Of a stretch of 64,000 nucleotides of DNA, positions 34,344 through 43,296 are shown in pieces. The notes beneath the pieces were generated by a model, which made no database searches, was not told the origin of the DNA, and was given only the letters and a program-made list of their open reading frames with translations. Within the stretch, counting starts at the first letter, position 1, and each line of letters starts with the position of its first letter. Position numbers and translations under genes: made by a program. The stretch comes from Methylobacterium gossipiicola (GTDB lineage Bacteria; Pseudomonadota; Alphaproteobacteria; Rhizobiales; Beijerinckiaceae), in NCBI RefSeq assembly GCF_900113485.1, contig NZ_FOPM01000004.1:62001-126000 (forward strand), read 5' to 3'.

Positions 34344-35395
34344 GGCTCGGGCCTCACTTGAATCACGATGATGCCGTCCGATTGAGGATAGTGATATTTT
34401 GCAGTTCGCGCCAACCGCATCGCACGACTTCCACTAAGCCCTTTACTTCCGGTCTTGTAGTCATAGACACAGACTTTGTTGCTCGGGCTTAGCTCGTAGA
34501 GATCGAGGCGAACGGAATTCTTTTCTCCGTACCCAGTCTCTTTTCCAACGCTATCGAGAGAGAGCTCAACTCGAAAATTAGGATAATTCAGCCGATCGAA
34601 TGTCTTTGCAATATCGTAATGAATCAGATTTCCAAGCCTCGCATTGTCTAATTTTGGGTTTAGCGCGCGCAGTCGCTTTGCCGCCTCGTTCGTCACCGAC
34701 TGCACCTCTTCATTGAGGGGACACGCCTGATTGAGCGTCGTTTGGTTGATCGGGCCGACCCAGATCAACGGAAACTTCTTCCCCGCGTCCGGTTCGAAAT
34801 CATAGCGCAGGGCCGTCGTACCGGGTGCCTTCCCGAAACTCGGCCCCCGCGCCAGGAGGTATGTGAAGAGGAGCGCCACCGCCTCCAGCGTTTTCGCGAC
34901 GGCGGGCGCGACGGCGAACGGTCCAGCCGGCAGGAAGACCGGCCGGACCGTCGCCTCGGGCGGTGCCCCCAATCCCGCAAAGGTTCCACGCGAAAGAACC
35001 TCGCCGGACTGCCCGTCACGGATGGTCTGGACATCGCCCGCATTCTCGAACAGGCGGCTGTCGCCGTCGGGGGTGATGACCCGGTGCTGTTCGTCGTCCG
35101 CGTCGCGGCGGGAGCGGATGCGGATGCGGATGCGGAGGGTGAGAACTTCGCCACCGCCATCGAGCAAGGTCCGCCGCTGCATCTGCGTCGGCGCATCGCT
35201 CCCGCCCCCGGACGGGCTCCACTGCCCGCCGCCGCCTTGGCCCGCCGGAACGCGCGGCTAATTCGGGTCGTATTTCCGCATCAGGTGGCGGACGCGCAGC
35301 AGCTTCGTCTCCGTGGTCAGGAGGGCGAGGCGAAGCCGTATCTCGTCCAGGTCATCCGTCGTCCGGGAACGGACATCTCGGTCGCGCGCTGCCAT
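34340..35395 (-). pseudogene. Polymorphic-toxin-type nuclease gene interrupted by an in-frame amber codon
   Basis: Starting from an ATG at 35395 with an AAAGG ribosome-binding site, 45 codons (MAARDRDVRS... ending LMRKYDPN) run into TAG at 35258-35260. The same frame then continues open for 305 codons: PRVPAGQGGGGQWSPSGGG, a Pro/Ala-rich middle with one hydrophobic stretch (LEAVALLFTYLLA), and a C-terminal domain with NSVRLDLYELSPSNKVCVYDYKTGSKGL. The D...YDYKTG pattern is a PD-(D/E)XK-like nuclease signature known from RHS-type toxin tips. Changing TAG to CAG would restore NQPRVPAG, matching a 'PRVPAG...GGQW' motif I associate with alphaproteobacterial toxin-like proteins. An internal ATG at 35182 could in principle start a 280-residue product but lacks a ribosome-binding site. 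Confidence 0.65.
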
Positions 35396-35500
35396 GGCAA
35401 ACACCTTTGTTCATGAAATGTTCTACCGCAGGATGCATAGAATAGGAAATTATTCAAGGAATTTCGGTTCGGCCTCGCCCCTGCCAAGGGACCCAGAACG

Positions 35501-35532
35501 AAAAAACGCCGCCCCGCGAACGGGACGGCGTT
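35501..35532 (-). terminator. Intrinsic terminator downstream of asd
   Basis: On the minus strand AACGCCGTCCCG, a TTCG tetraloop, CGGGGCGGCGTT (one wobble pair), then a T-run (complement of the A-run 35501-35506). It lies about 50 bp past the asd stop. The UUCG loop and U-tract make this a textbook terminator. It also separates asd from the toxin gene on the same strand. Confidence 0.9.
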
Positions 35533-35583
35533 ACCGATAGACCGGCGAAAAACCCGGTTCGCGAGGGACCGGGGCAGGGGCCT

Positions 35584-36615
35584 TCAAGCCGCCTGATGGC
35601 GCGGCAGCAATTTCCGGTTCACCAGCATCTCGGCGATCTGCACGGTGTTGAGGGCGGCACCCTTGCGCAGGTTGTCCGAGACGCACCAGAAGGCGAGGCC
35701 GTTCTCCACGGTGGCGTCCTCGCGGATGCGCGAGATGTAGGTGGCGTCCTCGCCCGCCGCCTCGTGCGGGGTCATGTAGCCGCCGGGCTCGCGCTTATCG
35801 ACCACGAGGATGCCGGGCGCCGAGCGCAGGAGGGCGGTGGCTTGCTCGGCCGACATCGGGCTCTCGAACTCGACATTGACCGCCTCGGCGTGGCCGATGA
35901 ACACCGGCACGCGCACGCAGGTGGCCGTGAGCTTGATCTTCGGGTCGAGCATCTTCTTCGTCTCGGCCATCATCTTCCACTCTTCCTTCGTGAAGCCGTC
36001 TTCCATGAAGACGTCGATCTGAGGGATGACGTTGAAGGCGATGCGCTTCGGGAACTTCTCCTGGGTCATCTGACCGGCGGTGAAGACCGAGCGGGTCTGC
36101 TGGAACAGCTCGTCCATGGCGTCCTTGCCGGCGCCCGAGACCGACTGGTAGGTCGCCACCACCACGCGGGAGATCTTCGCCACATCGTGCAGCGGCTTCA
36201 GGGCGACGACGAGTTGGGCCGTGGAGCAGTTCGGGTTGGCGATGATGTTGAGCTTGGAGAAATCCGTGATCGCGTCCGGGTTCACCTCCGGCACGATGAG
36301 CGGCACGTCCTGATGGTAGCGGAACGCCGACGAGTTATCGATGACGACGCAGCCGGCCTGGCCGATGCGGGGCGACCATTCCTTCGAGGTCTCGCCGCCT
36401 GCCGACATGAGGCAGATGTCGGTGTCGGAGAAGTCGTAGGTGTCGAGGGCCTGCACCTTCAGAATTTTGTCGCCGAACGAGACCTCCTGCCCCATGGAGC
36501 GGCGCGACGCGATGGCCACGACCTCGTCGGCGGGAAACGCCCGCTCCGCCAGGATGTCCAGCATCTCGCGGCCCACATTGCCCGTGGCACCCACGACGGC
36601 GACCTTGTAACCCAT
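35584..36615 (-). CDS. asd: Aspartate-semialdehyde dehydrogenase
   Basis: A 343-residue enzyme converting aspartyl-4-phosphate to aspartate-semialdehyde for lysine/DAP, threonine and methionine synthesis. The NADP-binding start is YKVAVVGATGNVGREMLDIL, the catalytic Cys is in IIANPNCSTAQLVVALKPLH, and the acyl-binding segment is TYQSVSGAGKDAMDEL. The active-site His lies in PVFIGHAEAVNVEF. I use the ATG at 36615, preceded by GAGG; a GTG three codons upstream (36624) is possible. Single gene with its own terminator. Confidence 0.96.
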   Translation of the reverse strand: MGYKVAVVGATGNVGREMLDILAERAFPADEVVAIASRRSMGQEVSFGDKILKVQALDTYDFSDTDICLMSAGGETSKEWSPRIGQAGCVVIDNSSAFRYHQDVPLIVPEVNPDAITDFSKLNIIANPNCSTAQLVVALKPLHDVAKISRVVVATYQSVSGAGKDAMDELFQQTRSVFTAGQMTQEKFPKRIAFNVIPQIDVFMEDGFTKEEWKMMAETKKMLDPKIKLTATCVRVPVFIGHAEAVNVEFESPMSAEQATALLRSAPGILVVDKREPGGYMTPHEAAGEDATYISRIREDATVENGLAFWCVSDNLRKGAALNTVQIAEMLVNRKLLPRHQAA

Positions 36616-36871
36616 GATCCTCACCCTGTTCCTCGAAGCCCCCGAATCCGGACGGCGCTCGACGCGATGGAGCGGTGACGTTCGGGGCCGGGTGCCGATC
36701 CTTGCGGAGCCCCCACCGTGCGCCGCCCTCCCGAGCGAAGCGCGGCGGCCTCCCGGCCGTGGGGATCACGCCGCGTTGCGGCATGATTCGACAAGGGCGG
36801 GAGCAAGACGCCTCGTGCCCGAGGCTGTCAAGGGTTTGCCTCCGGTTTGGGGGACGCCCACCGCTTCCGCG

Positions 36872-37882
36872 TCACGCCACCCGGGCGGGACGCCTCTCCA
36901 GACCATCGCGCGCCTCAGCCAGGATCGCGTAGGAGCGGTGACGCGCCGCCGGGTCGTGGATGGCGCTCGCGACCATGAGTTCGTCGGCCCCCGTCTCGAC
37001 CACGAGATCGGCGAGTCCGCGCGCCACGGTCTCGCGCGAGCCCACGAGGGAACGGGCGAGCATCCGCGACGCCTGCGCCTTCTCGGACGGGGACCAGTAG
37101 GCTTCGATATCGGGGATCGGCGGCCGCAGCAGGCCCCGCGTGCCGCGCAGCAGGTGGGTGAATTGCTGCTGGGCAGAGGTGAACAGGCGCCGCGCCTCGG
37201 CGTCGGTCTCGGCCGCCACCACGTTGACGCCGATCATGGCATGGGGCGCGGCGAGCTGGGGTGAGGGGATGAAGTTCGCCCGGTAGGTCGCGAGCGCCGG
37301 CAACAGGGCGTCGGGGGCGAAATGCGACGCGAAGGCGTAGGGCAGGCCGTAGGCAGCGGCGAGCTGCGCACCGAACAGGCTCGACCCGAGGATCCACAGG
37401 GGCACGTTCAAGCCAGTGCCGGGCACCGCCTGGACGGCCTGTCCGGGCCGGAGATCGCCGAACAGGGCCTGAAGTTCGCGGACATCCTGCGGAAAGGTGT
37501 CGGCGGCCTCGGGCGAGCGCCGCAGGGCCCGCGTCGTACGGGGATCGGTGCCGGGCGCCCGGCCGAGGCCGAGGTCGATTCGGCCGGGGTACAGGGCCTC
37601 CAGGGTGCCGAACTGCTCGGCGATCACCAGGGGGGCATGGTTCGGCAACATCACGCCGCCGGCCCCGACGCGGATGCGGCGCGTGCCCTCGGCGACGTAG
37701 CCGACCACCACGGCCGTCGCCGCGCTGGCGATCCCGATCATGTTGTGGTGCTCGGCCACCCAGTAGCGCCGGTAACCGAGATCCTCGGCATGGCGGGCGA
37801 GCGCCCGGGCGTTGCGCAGGGCATCCCCCGGCGTCGCGCCGTCGGGCACCGGCGCCAGATCGAGAACGGAAAGCGGAATCAT
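36872..37882 (-). CDS. LLM-class luciferase-like flavin monooxygenase
   Basis: A 336-residue luciferase-like (bacterial luciferase fold) protein with [20 protein letters not shown] at the start, [40 protein letters not shown] and [15 protein letters not shown], hallmarks of the 'MsnO8-type' LLM subgroup. Family knowledge: F420- or FMN-dependent oxidoreductases with varied substrates; here FMN is more likely in an alphaproteobacterium. The frame is open upstream to 38188, but the ATG at 37882 gives the conserved start. Isolated gene, flanked by about 250-bp gaps in which I see nothing else. Confidence 0.88.
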   Translation of the reverse strand: MIPLSVLDLAPVPDGATPGDALRNARALARHAEDLGYRRYWVAEHHNMIGIASAATAVVVGYVAEGTRRIRVGAGGVMLPNHAPLVIAEQFGTLEALYPGRIDLGLGRAPGTDPRTTRALRRSPEAADTFPQDVRELQALFGDLRPGQAVQAVPGTGLNVPLWILGSSLFGAQLAAAYGLPYAFASHFAPDALLPALATYRANFIPSPQLAAPHAMIGVNVVAAETDAEARRLFTSAQQQFTHLLRGTRGLLRPPIPDIEAYWSPSEKAQASRMLARSLVGSRETVARGLADLVVETGADELMVASAIHDPAARHRSYAILAEARDGLERRPARVA

Positions 37883-38125
37883 CGTCGGCAGTCCCCTGGC
37901 GATCCGTCCACCGGATCGTGACGCCCCCCGTTCCGAGATCGCTACGGCATGGCGCCGGCGCAAGCGCGGCGTGTCATGCCGCCGCTGCATGGGTCGCCCC
38001 GCCTTCACCGGCGATTCACCGTGACGGCCGAATCTCGCCGCGCCGCCCGCCCTGGAAACCCGATCGTATCGCTCCACCGCAGAAGGTCGCTCCATCGGGA
38101 AGCCGGGAGAGACGGATTGGGGCGG

Positions 38126-38968
38126 ATGATCACGGGCAACGATGCGTTCGCATGGGAGGTGTCGGCGGTGCCCCGTCGGGCGCCCCATTCCGGCCTGCGC
38201 CTCATCGCGCGACTGGCCTGCGCCGCCGCCGCCATCGCGGGTCTCAGCCTGTTCGCCCGCGACCTACGTCCGTCCGGGACAGGCCGAACGGGTGATGCCC
38301 CGGCGACCGCCGAGCCCCCGGCGCCGTTCGTGCCGAGCGTCGGCCCGGCCGTCCGACTCGCCGTCGCGACGACTGTCACGGCCCCGCGCTTCCGCCTCGA
38401 CCTGCCCGACACCCTCGACCCGGTGCGGGCCGAGCCGCCCCGCATCACCGCGGACGGAGGGCGACGCGAGGAGACGTTCCATCAGGGGGCGTTCCCGGTT
38501 CTCGAAGCGCCCTACCTGCGCGTCGTCGTCGGGGAGACCGGCCCGGACGAGTCCGCCCGCTCCCTGTTCGTCACGCTGGCGCGGCGCGCGGCGGACGGCC
38601 CCGGCCTGTCGGTGATCCGGACCGGTGAACGTGGCCTCGTCGAGACCAAGTTCGGTGCCGTCGAGACCCTGGAAGCGACCTTCAGCGGCGCCCTCGACCG
38701 CGTCTGCACGGGGTTTGCCGGATCGGCCGGCGCGAGCCATCGGTTCGAGGGCTGGCTGTGCGCGCCCCTCGGCCAGGCCCCGGAGCCCCGCGCCGTGGCC
38801 TGCGCCGTCGATGCCCTCGTGGCCATGGGGCCGGAAACTTCCGGTTTCTCGGGTCCGCGCGACCCCGCTTGCCGGCCGCCGCCGGAGATCAAGACCGGGT
38901 CCCTCGCTCCGAGCGGGCCACGAAAAATTGAGGCCAGATTGCGGCGAAATGCGCAAGCGCGGCCATAA
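38126..38968 (+). CDS. Membrane-anchored protein of unknown function
   Basis: A 280-residue protein from an ATG preceded by a GGGGCGG stretch. It has one hydrophobic segment near residues 22-43 ([20 protein letters not shown]), then a Pro/Ala linker and a soluble domain containing [40 protein letters not shown], and a C-terminal part with four cysteines ([33 protein letters not shown]) consistent with export and disulfide bonds. No family is recognised. The frame extends upstream to 37949, but that extension is Arg-rich and unlikely to be translated. Confidence 0.7.
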   Translation: MITGNDAFAWEVSAVPRRAPHSGLRLIARLACAAAAIAGLSLFARDLRPSGTGRTGDAPATAEPPAPFVPSVGPAVRLAVATTVTAPRFRLDLPDTLDPVRAEPPRITADGGRREETFHQGAFPVLEAPYLRVVVGETGPDESARSLFVTLARRAADGPGLSVIRTGERGLVETKFGAVETLEATFSGALDRVCTGFAGSAGASHRFEGWLCAPLGQAPEPRAVACAVDALVAMGPETSGFSGPRDPACRPPPEIKTGSLAPSGPRKIEARLRRNAQARP

Positions 38969-38972
38969 TCGT

Positions 38973-38998
38973 GGAACTAAGGCGGCGTCTCGAACGTC
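38973..38998 (+). promoter_or_regulatory. Weak candidate EcfG-type promoter
   Basis: GGAAC (38973-38977), 17-nt spacer, CGTC (38995-38998), one base off the GGAAC-N16/17-CGTT consensus. It would place transcription start about 70 bp before the small secreted-protein gene that follows. Four-base -10 matches are common by chance, so this is tentative. Confidence 0.28.
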
Positions 38999-39074
38999 AA
39001 CATCGCAACGGACAGCCGAGTTTCCTTAAGGAGTTCGGCCTACACATCCTCTCCAGCTTCGAACAAGGTGCATC

Positions 39075-39476
39075 ATGCGCTCTGCCACGATTGCCCTGAT
39101 GGGCGCCCTGACCCTCGCCGGCGTCGGCCTCAACACCGCAGCGGAAGCGCAGGGCCGCTACGCCCCCGCCGGCGTACGCGTGAGCCAGCCGCTGCCGATC
39201 CGCATTCGTCCGCGCTCCTGGCTCGATGCCGGCAACGTCGTCGAGGCGAACAACCGCTTCGTAGGCAACCCCGCCACCAACCCGCAGCTCATCGCGGCGA
39301 GCTACCTGAACTCCCCGCCCTATGGCCGCAATGATCGCTTCGGCACCGGCATCCTGCCCGATCCGATCACCAACGGCCCGTTCATCGGCGCCCGGTCGAG
39401 CGCGATCCGCAATGTCGATTTCTCGTTCATCGACCCGATCCTCGATCCGACCTCGCCCCTGGCCGGTCGCTACTGA
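39075..39476 (+). CDS. Small secreted protein, function unknown
   Basis: A 133-residue protein with a clear Sec signal peptide: hydrophobic core ATIALMGALTLAGVGLN and cleavage expected after AEA near residue 25. The mature part is rich in Asn, Pro, Ile and Arg (IRIRPRSWLDAGNVVEANNR, SYLNSPPYGRNDRFGTGILP) and contains no Cys. No domain recognised. It is monocistronic, with AAGG before the start and a strong terminator after it, so it is probably an abundantly expressed periplasmic or surface protein. Confidence 0.8.
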   Translation: MRSATIALMGALTLAGVGLNTAAEAQGRYAPAGVRVSQPLPIRIRPRSWLDAGNVVEANNRFVGNPATNPQLIAASYLNSPPYGRNDRFGTGILPDPITNGPFIGARSSAIRNVDFSFIDPILDPTSPLAGRY

Positions 39477-39506
39477 ACGTATTCCCCATCTTGGGATGTC
39501 ATCTTA

Positions 39507-39536
39507 GGCGCCGCCCTCCGGGGCGGCGCCTTTTTT
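39507..39536 (+). terminator. Intrinsic terminator after the small secreted protein gene
   Basis: GGCGCCGCCC, tetraloop TCCG, GGGCGGCGCC (perfect 10-bp stem), then six T. It lies about 30 bp after the stop codon. Confidence 0.92.
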
Positions 39537-39614
39537 CTGTTCGGCCAGGGGAGTCGAATTCGCCGCGCCGCGCCGTTACAACGGCGCATCTTGAGGGAAG
39601 GCGGACTGGTCGGG

Positions 39615-40418
39615 ATGACGCCAGGGGAATCGGATGCGGCGCCCCCGGCGCGCGGGGGCTGGCGTCAAACCCTGCGCTGGCTGCCCATCGCGGCGCTGGT
39701 CGCCGTGTCGTTGGGAATTCTCGTCTCGGGCGCGGCGCGCGTCCTCGACCTCGATACGCTGCTGGCCTCGCGCGCCTGGTTGAGCGAGGCCGTGGCCCGC
39801 AACCCCGTGGGAGCCATGGCGATGGCGGCCTTCGCGTATGTCGGGGCCGTCGTCGTGTCGGTGCCGGCGAGCCTATTCCTCACGGTTCTATGCGGCTTCC
39901 TATTCGGCATCGTGCCGGGCGCCCTCATCGCCGTCGCCTCCGCCAGCACCGGGGCGGCCATCGTGTTCTCCCTCGGCCGGGGGCCGGCCTCCGATCTCCT
40001 CCGGCGCAGGGCGGGTCCGCGCCTCGCCGGCCTCGCCGAGGGCTTCCGACGGGACGCATTCGGGTACATTGCGTTCCTGCGCCTGCTGCCGATCTTTCCA
40101 TTCTGGTTGACGAACCTCGCGCCGGCCGCCTTCGGCGTACCCCTGCGCACCTTCCTGCTCGCGACAATTCTCGGCCTCAGCCCCGGCGCCCTGGTCTACG
40201 CCACCACGGGCGCGGCCATCGAAGACGTGGTGGCGACGCACGAGGCCGCGAAAGCAGCCTGCGCCGTCGGCGACCTCGCCCGATGCGGCCAGGATCTGAC
40301 CCTGCGCAGCCTCATCACTCCGACCATGCTCGCCGGCCTCGGTGCCCTCGCGGCCTTCGCCCTCCTGTCCATTGTCCTGCGCCGCCGGTTCGCCCGGACC
40401 GCGGCCAGGAAGGATTAA
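39615..40418 (+). CDS. TVP38/TMEM64-family (VTT/SNARE-associated) membrane protein
   Basis: A 267-residue polytopic membrane protein. Hydrophobic segments lie at about 22-45, 68-95, 97-125, 165-185, 190-205 and near the C-terminus. The VTT-domain landmarks are visible: FLTVLCGFLFGIVPGALIAV, GAAIVFSLGRG, and FLRLLPIFPFWLTNLAPAAF with FLLATILGLSPGALVYATTG. Family knowledge: these are DedA-related and implicated in lipid scrambling or transport. The ATG at 39615 is preferred; a TTG eight codons earlier is also open. The C-terminal loop carries two cysteines (KAACAVGDLARCGQD). Confidence 0.88.
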   Translation: MTPGESDAAPPARGGWRQTLRWLPIAALVAVSLGILVSGAARVLDLDTLLASRAWLSEAVARNPVGAMAMAAFAYVGAVVVSVPASLFLTVLCGFLFGIVPGALIAVASASTGAAIVFSLGRGPASDLLRRRAGPRLAGLAEGFRRDAFGYIAFLRLLPIFPFWLTNLAPAAFGVPLRTFLLATILGLSPGALVYATTGAAIEDVVATHEAAKAACAVGDLARCGQDLTLRSLITPTMLAGLGALAAFALLSIVLRRRFARTAARKD

Positions 40419-40712
40419 CCGCCCGAACAAGCGGCGGCCTTGAAGATCGGGCGAAAGCCGGGATAAGCGCCGCCCGAAGGTACGGTGGCGTTTTCCCGTA
40501 TCGGGATTAGCGCTAAACTCACATGCGTTGACTCTCATGGACGCCGTCGGGCCGCCCTCCGTTCGAAGCGGGCAACGCGTGCGCTTCGACGCACGCCCCG
40601 AAGCGGCGGGTCCCCTGGAACCCCATCGCGCAACGGTTGTTCCACGCGGATCGTTCGCTGCCATCGTCCACCGTCAGCACAGGCATTAGGGCGACCGAGG
40701 TAGACCGTCTTC

Positions 40713-42161
40713 ATGAAGTCTCGTGCCGAACACCAGGCCCCGCCGGTGGAGACGATCCCGGCGACGCAGCGGCCCGCCCGCCCGAGGCTCGGCCTGTCGG
40801 GACGGGTGTTCCTCCTCACCATCGCCCTCGTGGGCCTCTGCGAAATCCTGATCTACGTGCCCACAGTGGCGAACTACCGGGTGATGTGGCTCTCCGATCG
40901 GATCGCTGCCGCCCATGTCGCTGCCCTCGTGGTCGATGCCTCACCGGGGCAAACCGCATCCAAGGATCTCACCGACCGGCTTTTGACGGGCGTCGGCGCC
41001 CGCGCGGTGATCGTTTCCGGTGCCACCCGGACGGTGATCGCCCGCGACGCCCTGCCCGAGACCGTGTCCCGCGTGGTCGATCTCCAATCGAACGGCTGGA
41101 CTCACTCCATCGCGGGAGCGTGGTCGACCCTGTTCCGGCCGGCTGAGGCGCCGATCCGGGTCATCGGCAAGCATCAGGACGGCTTCACCCCCGTGGAGAT
41201 CGTCCTCGACGAAGCGCCCCTGCGCAACGCCATGGTGAAGTTCTGCCTGCGCCTGCTCGGCACCTCCATGATCGTCGCCGCCGTCGTCGCCGGCCTCGTG
41301 TTCCTTGTGTTGCAGCGGTTCATCGTCCGGCCCGTGCGCCTCCTCGTTTCGAACATCACCGCCTTCGCGGGCAGTCCGGAGGCGACGAGCCGCATCATCG
41401 TTCCCTCTGGGCGCAACGACGAGGTCGGCGACGCCGAAGTAGCCCTGGCCGAAATGGAAATGGCCCTCGCGGACGAGTTGCGCGCCAAGCGGCACCTCGC
41501 CGATCTCGGCCTATCGGTGAGCAAGATCAATCATGAGATGCGTAATCTGCTCACCACGGCGCAACTCCTCGGCGACCGCCTCGAAGGGGTGACCGATCCG
41601 GTCGTGCAGCGCGTGGCGCCGCGTCTGGTCGCGACCCTCGGCCGGGCGATCCGCTTCTGCGAGGAAACTTTGGCCTACGGGCGAGCGACGGAGCGCCACC
41701 CCCAGAAGCGCACCTTTCCGTTGGCGCCGTTGCTCGCCGACCAAGCCGATCTGTCCGGGCGCGGCCCGGATTGCCCCGTCGTCTTCCGGGAGATCTGCGC
41801 CCCCGACATCACCGTCCACGCCGATCCCGAACAGCTCTCCCGGGCGCTCGCCAACCTCGTGCGCAATGCCGTGGAGGCCATGCGGGCCGCGCCGTCACCG
41901 ACGCCCCGCGTCACCCTGGAGGCGAGCCGAGTGGGGGACAGCGTGACGATCCTCGTGACCGATACCGGCCCGGGCCTTCCACCGAAGGCGCGCGAGCACC
42001 TGTTCGCGCCATTCAAGGGCTCGACCCGGCCGGGGGGCACGGGCCTTGGCCTCGCCATCGCGGCCGAACTCATCGGACTAAACGACGGCACCATCGCGCT
42101 GGATCAGACGCCCACGAGCGTGCAGTTCCGCATCACGTTGCCGGCGGGCAAGCGCGCGTGA
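40713..42161 (+). CDS. Orphan sensor histidine kinase
   Basis: A 482-residue membrane kinase. There is a transmembrane helix near 30-52, a periplasmic sensor region of about 130 residues, a second helix near 184-206 (SMIVAAVVAGLVFLVLQRFI), a HAMP-type linker (IVRPVRLLVSNITAFAGSPE) and a HisKA region with the phospho-acceptor in SKINHEMRNLLTTAQLLGDR. The ATPase has an N-box (LANLVRNAVEAM), G1 (VTDTGPGLPP) and G2 (GTGLGLAIAAEL). No response regulator lies beside it, so its partner is elsewhere. The 294-bp gap upstream holds no recognisable gene. Confidence 0.93.
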   Translation: MKSRAEHQAPPVETIPATQRPARPRLGLSGRVFLLTIALVGLCEILIYVPTVANYRVMWLSDRIAAAHVAALVVDASPGQTASKDLTDRLLTGVGARAVIVSGATRTVIARDALPETVSRVVDLQSNGWTHSIAGAWSTLFRPAEAPIRVIGKHQDGFTPVEIVLDEAPLRNAMVKFCLRLLGTSMIVAAVVAGLVFLVLQRFIVRPVRLLVSNITAFAGSPEATSRIIVPSGRNDEVGDAEVALAEMEMALADELRAKRHLADLGLSVSKINHEMRNLLTTAQLLGDRLEGVTDPVVQRVAPRLVATLGRAIRFCEETLAYGRATERHPQKRTFPLAPLLADQADLSGRGPDCPVVFREICAPDITVHADPEQLSRALANLVRNAVEAMRAAPSPTPRVTLEASRVGDSVTILVTDTGPGLPPKAREHLFAPFKGSTRPGGTGLGLAIAAELIGLNDGTIALDQTPTSVQFRITLPAGKRA

Positions 42162-42170
42162 GCCCGGCAA

Positions 42171-42217
42171 GGGTGTCGGGGCACTGCCCGACACCCGCCG
42201 AAGGGCAAGCCCTTCGG
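42171..42217. repeat. Two adjacent perfect hairpins between convergent genes
   Basis: Hairpin one: GGGTGTCGGG (42171-42180), 6-nt loop, CCCGACACCC (42187-42196). Hairpin two: CCGAAGGGC (42198-42206), AA, GCCCTTCGG (42209-42217). They fill the 66-bp gap between the kinase and bioB stop codons. No long T-run, but the position suggests a bidirectional transcription stop or a dispersed palindromic repeat. Confidence 0.6.
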
Positions 42218-42227
42218 AAACCCGCTC

Positions 42228-43250
42228 TTACTCGGCGGCCGCCAGGGTCAGGCCCGGCACGGTGATGCCGATGTCGCGCAGGAGTTCGGCGTCGGCGTCG
42301 GTCTCGTTGTTGGCCGTGGTGAGCAGGCGCTCGCCATAGAAGATCGAGTTGGCGCCGGCGAGGAAGCAGAGGATCTGCGCCTCGCGGGTGAGGTCCTTAC
42401 GCCCGGCGCTGAGGCGCACGCGGGCGCGCGGCATCACGATGCGGGCGGTGGCACACATGCGCACGAGGTCGAGGGGATCGACAGCGGGGCGCTCCTCCAG
42501 GGGCGTGCCGGCCACGGCCACGAGGGCGTTGATGGGCACGCTCTCGGGGTGCGGCGCGTGGTTGGCCAGTACCTGCAGCATGGAGGCCCGGTCCTTCACC
42601 TCCTCGCCCATGCCCACGATGCCGCCGCAGCAGACGCCGATGCCGGCATCGCGCACGTTCTGAAGAGTGTTCAGGCGGTCCTCGTAGGTCCGGGTCGAGA
42701 TGATGTCGCCGTAGAATTCCGGGCCGGTGTCGAGGTTGTGGTTGTAGGAGGTGAGCCCGGCCTCGGCGAGGCGCTGGGCCTGCGTGGGGTTCAGCATTCC
42801 GAGCGTCACGCAGGCTTCCATACCGAGATTGCGCACGCCCCGCACCATGGCGAGCACGGCGTCGAATTCCGGCCCGTCCTTGGGCTGGCGCCAAGCGGCG
42901 CCCATGCAGAAACGGTGCGCGCCCGACGCCTTGGCGGCGGCGGCCTCCCGCAACACGGCGTCCACGGGCATCAGCCGCTCGCGCGGCACGCCCGCCTCCT
43001 TGTGGTGGGCCGATTGCGGGCAATAGGCGCAATCCTCGGGGCAGCCGCCGGTCTTGATCGACAGGAGGCTCGCCCGCTGGATGTCGGCGGGATCGTTGTG
43101 AGCGCGGTGCACCTCCGCCGCCCGATAGACGAGGTCGAGGAGCGGCAGGTCGTGGATCGCCTGAATCTCCGCCACGGTCCAATCGTGCCGGATCGCGGAA
43201 GCGGCCAGGGCGGGGCGGGAAGCGGAGGGCTCGGTCATCGTCTCGATCAT
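42228..43250 (-). CDS. bioB: Biotin synthase
   Basis: A 340-residue radical-SAM enzyme that inserts sulfur into dethiobiotin, the last step of biotin synthesis. The radical-SAM cluster cysteines are C70, C74 and C77 in [14 protein letters not shown]. Other landmarks: [67 protein letters not shown] and [21 protein letters not shown]. The [2Fe-2S] site Cys and Arg residues ([12 protein letters not shown]) are intact. The ATG at 43250 has GGAG only two bases before it; an ATG four codons later is an alternative. No other bio gene is near. Confidence 0.97.
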   Translation of the reverse strand: MIETMTEPSASRPALAASAIRHDWTVAEIQAIHDLPLLDLVYRAAEVHRAHNDPADIQRASLLSIKTGGCPEDCAYCPQSAHHKEAGVPRERLMPVDAVLREAAAAKASGAHRFCMGAAWRQPKDGPEFDAVLAMVRGVRNLGMEACVTLGMLNPTQAQRLAEAGLTSYNHNLDTGPEFYGDIISTRTYEDRLNTLQNVRDAGIGVCCGGIVGMGEEVKDRASMLQVLANHAPHPESVPINALVAVAGTPLEERPAVDPLDLVRMCATARIVMPRARVRLSAGRKDLTREAQILCFLAGANSIFYGERLLTTANNETDADAELLRDIGITVPGLTLAAAE

Positions 43251-43296
43251 GACTCCAAAAGACGAATCATGGCCGGAAAATCAAGCCGCGACGCCA

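Noticed and set aside
34765..35196. An alternative 143-codon minus-strand frame over the toxin 5' region
   Set aside because: Composition is dominated by Ser, Arg and Pro, typical of an out-of-frame reading of GC-rich DNA, and the toxin frame has better start and domain support.
37949..38125. N-terminal extension of the unknown membrane protein from 37949
   Set aside because: The 59 extra residues are Arg/Pro-rich with no conserved feature, while the ATG at 38126 has a G-rich ribosome-binding stretch and puts the membrane helix near the N-terminus.
40617..40641. GGAAC-N16-TGTT upstream of the histidine kinase gene
   Set aside because: It also forms a GGAAC...GTTCC inverted pair and the -10 is imperfect. 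One such match in about 300 bp is not convincing, so I did not annotate it.
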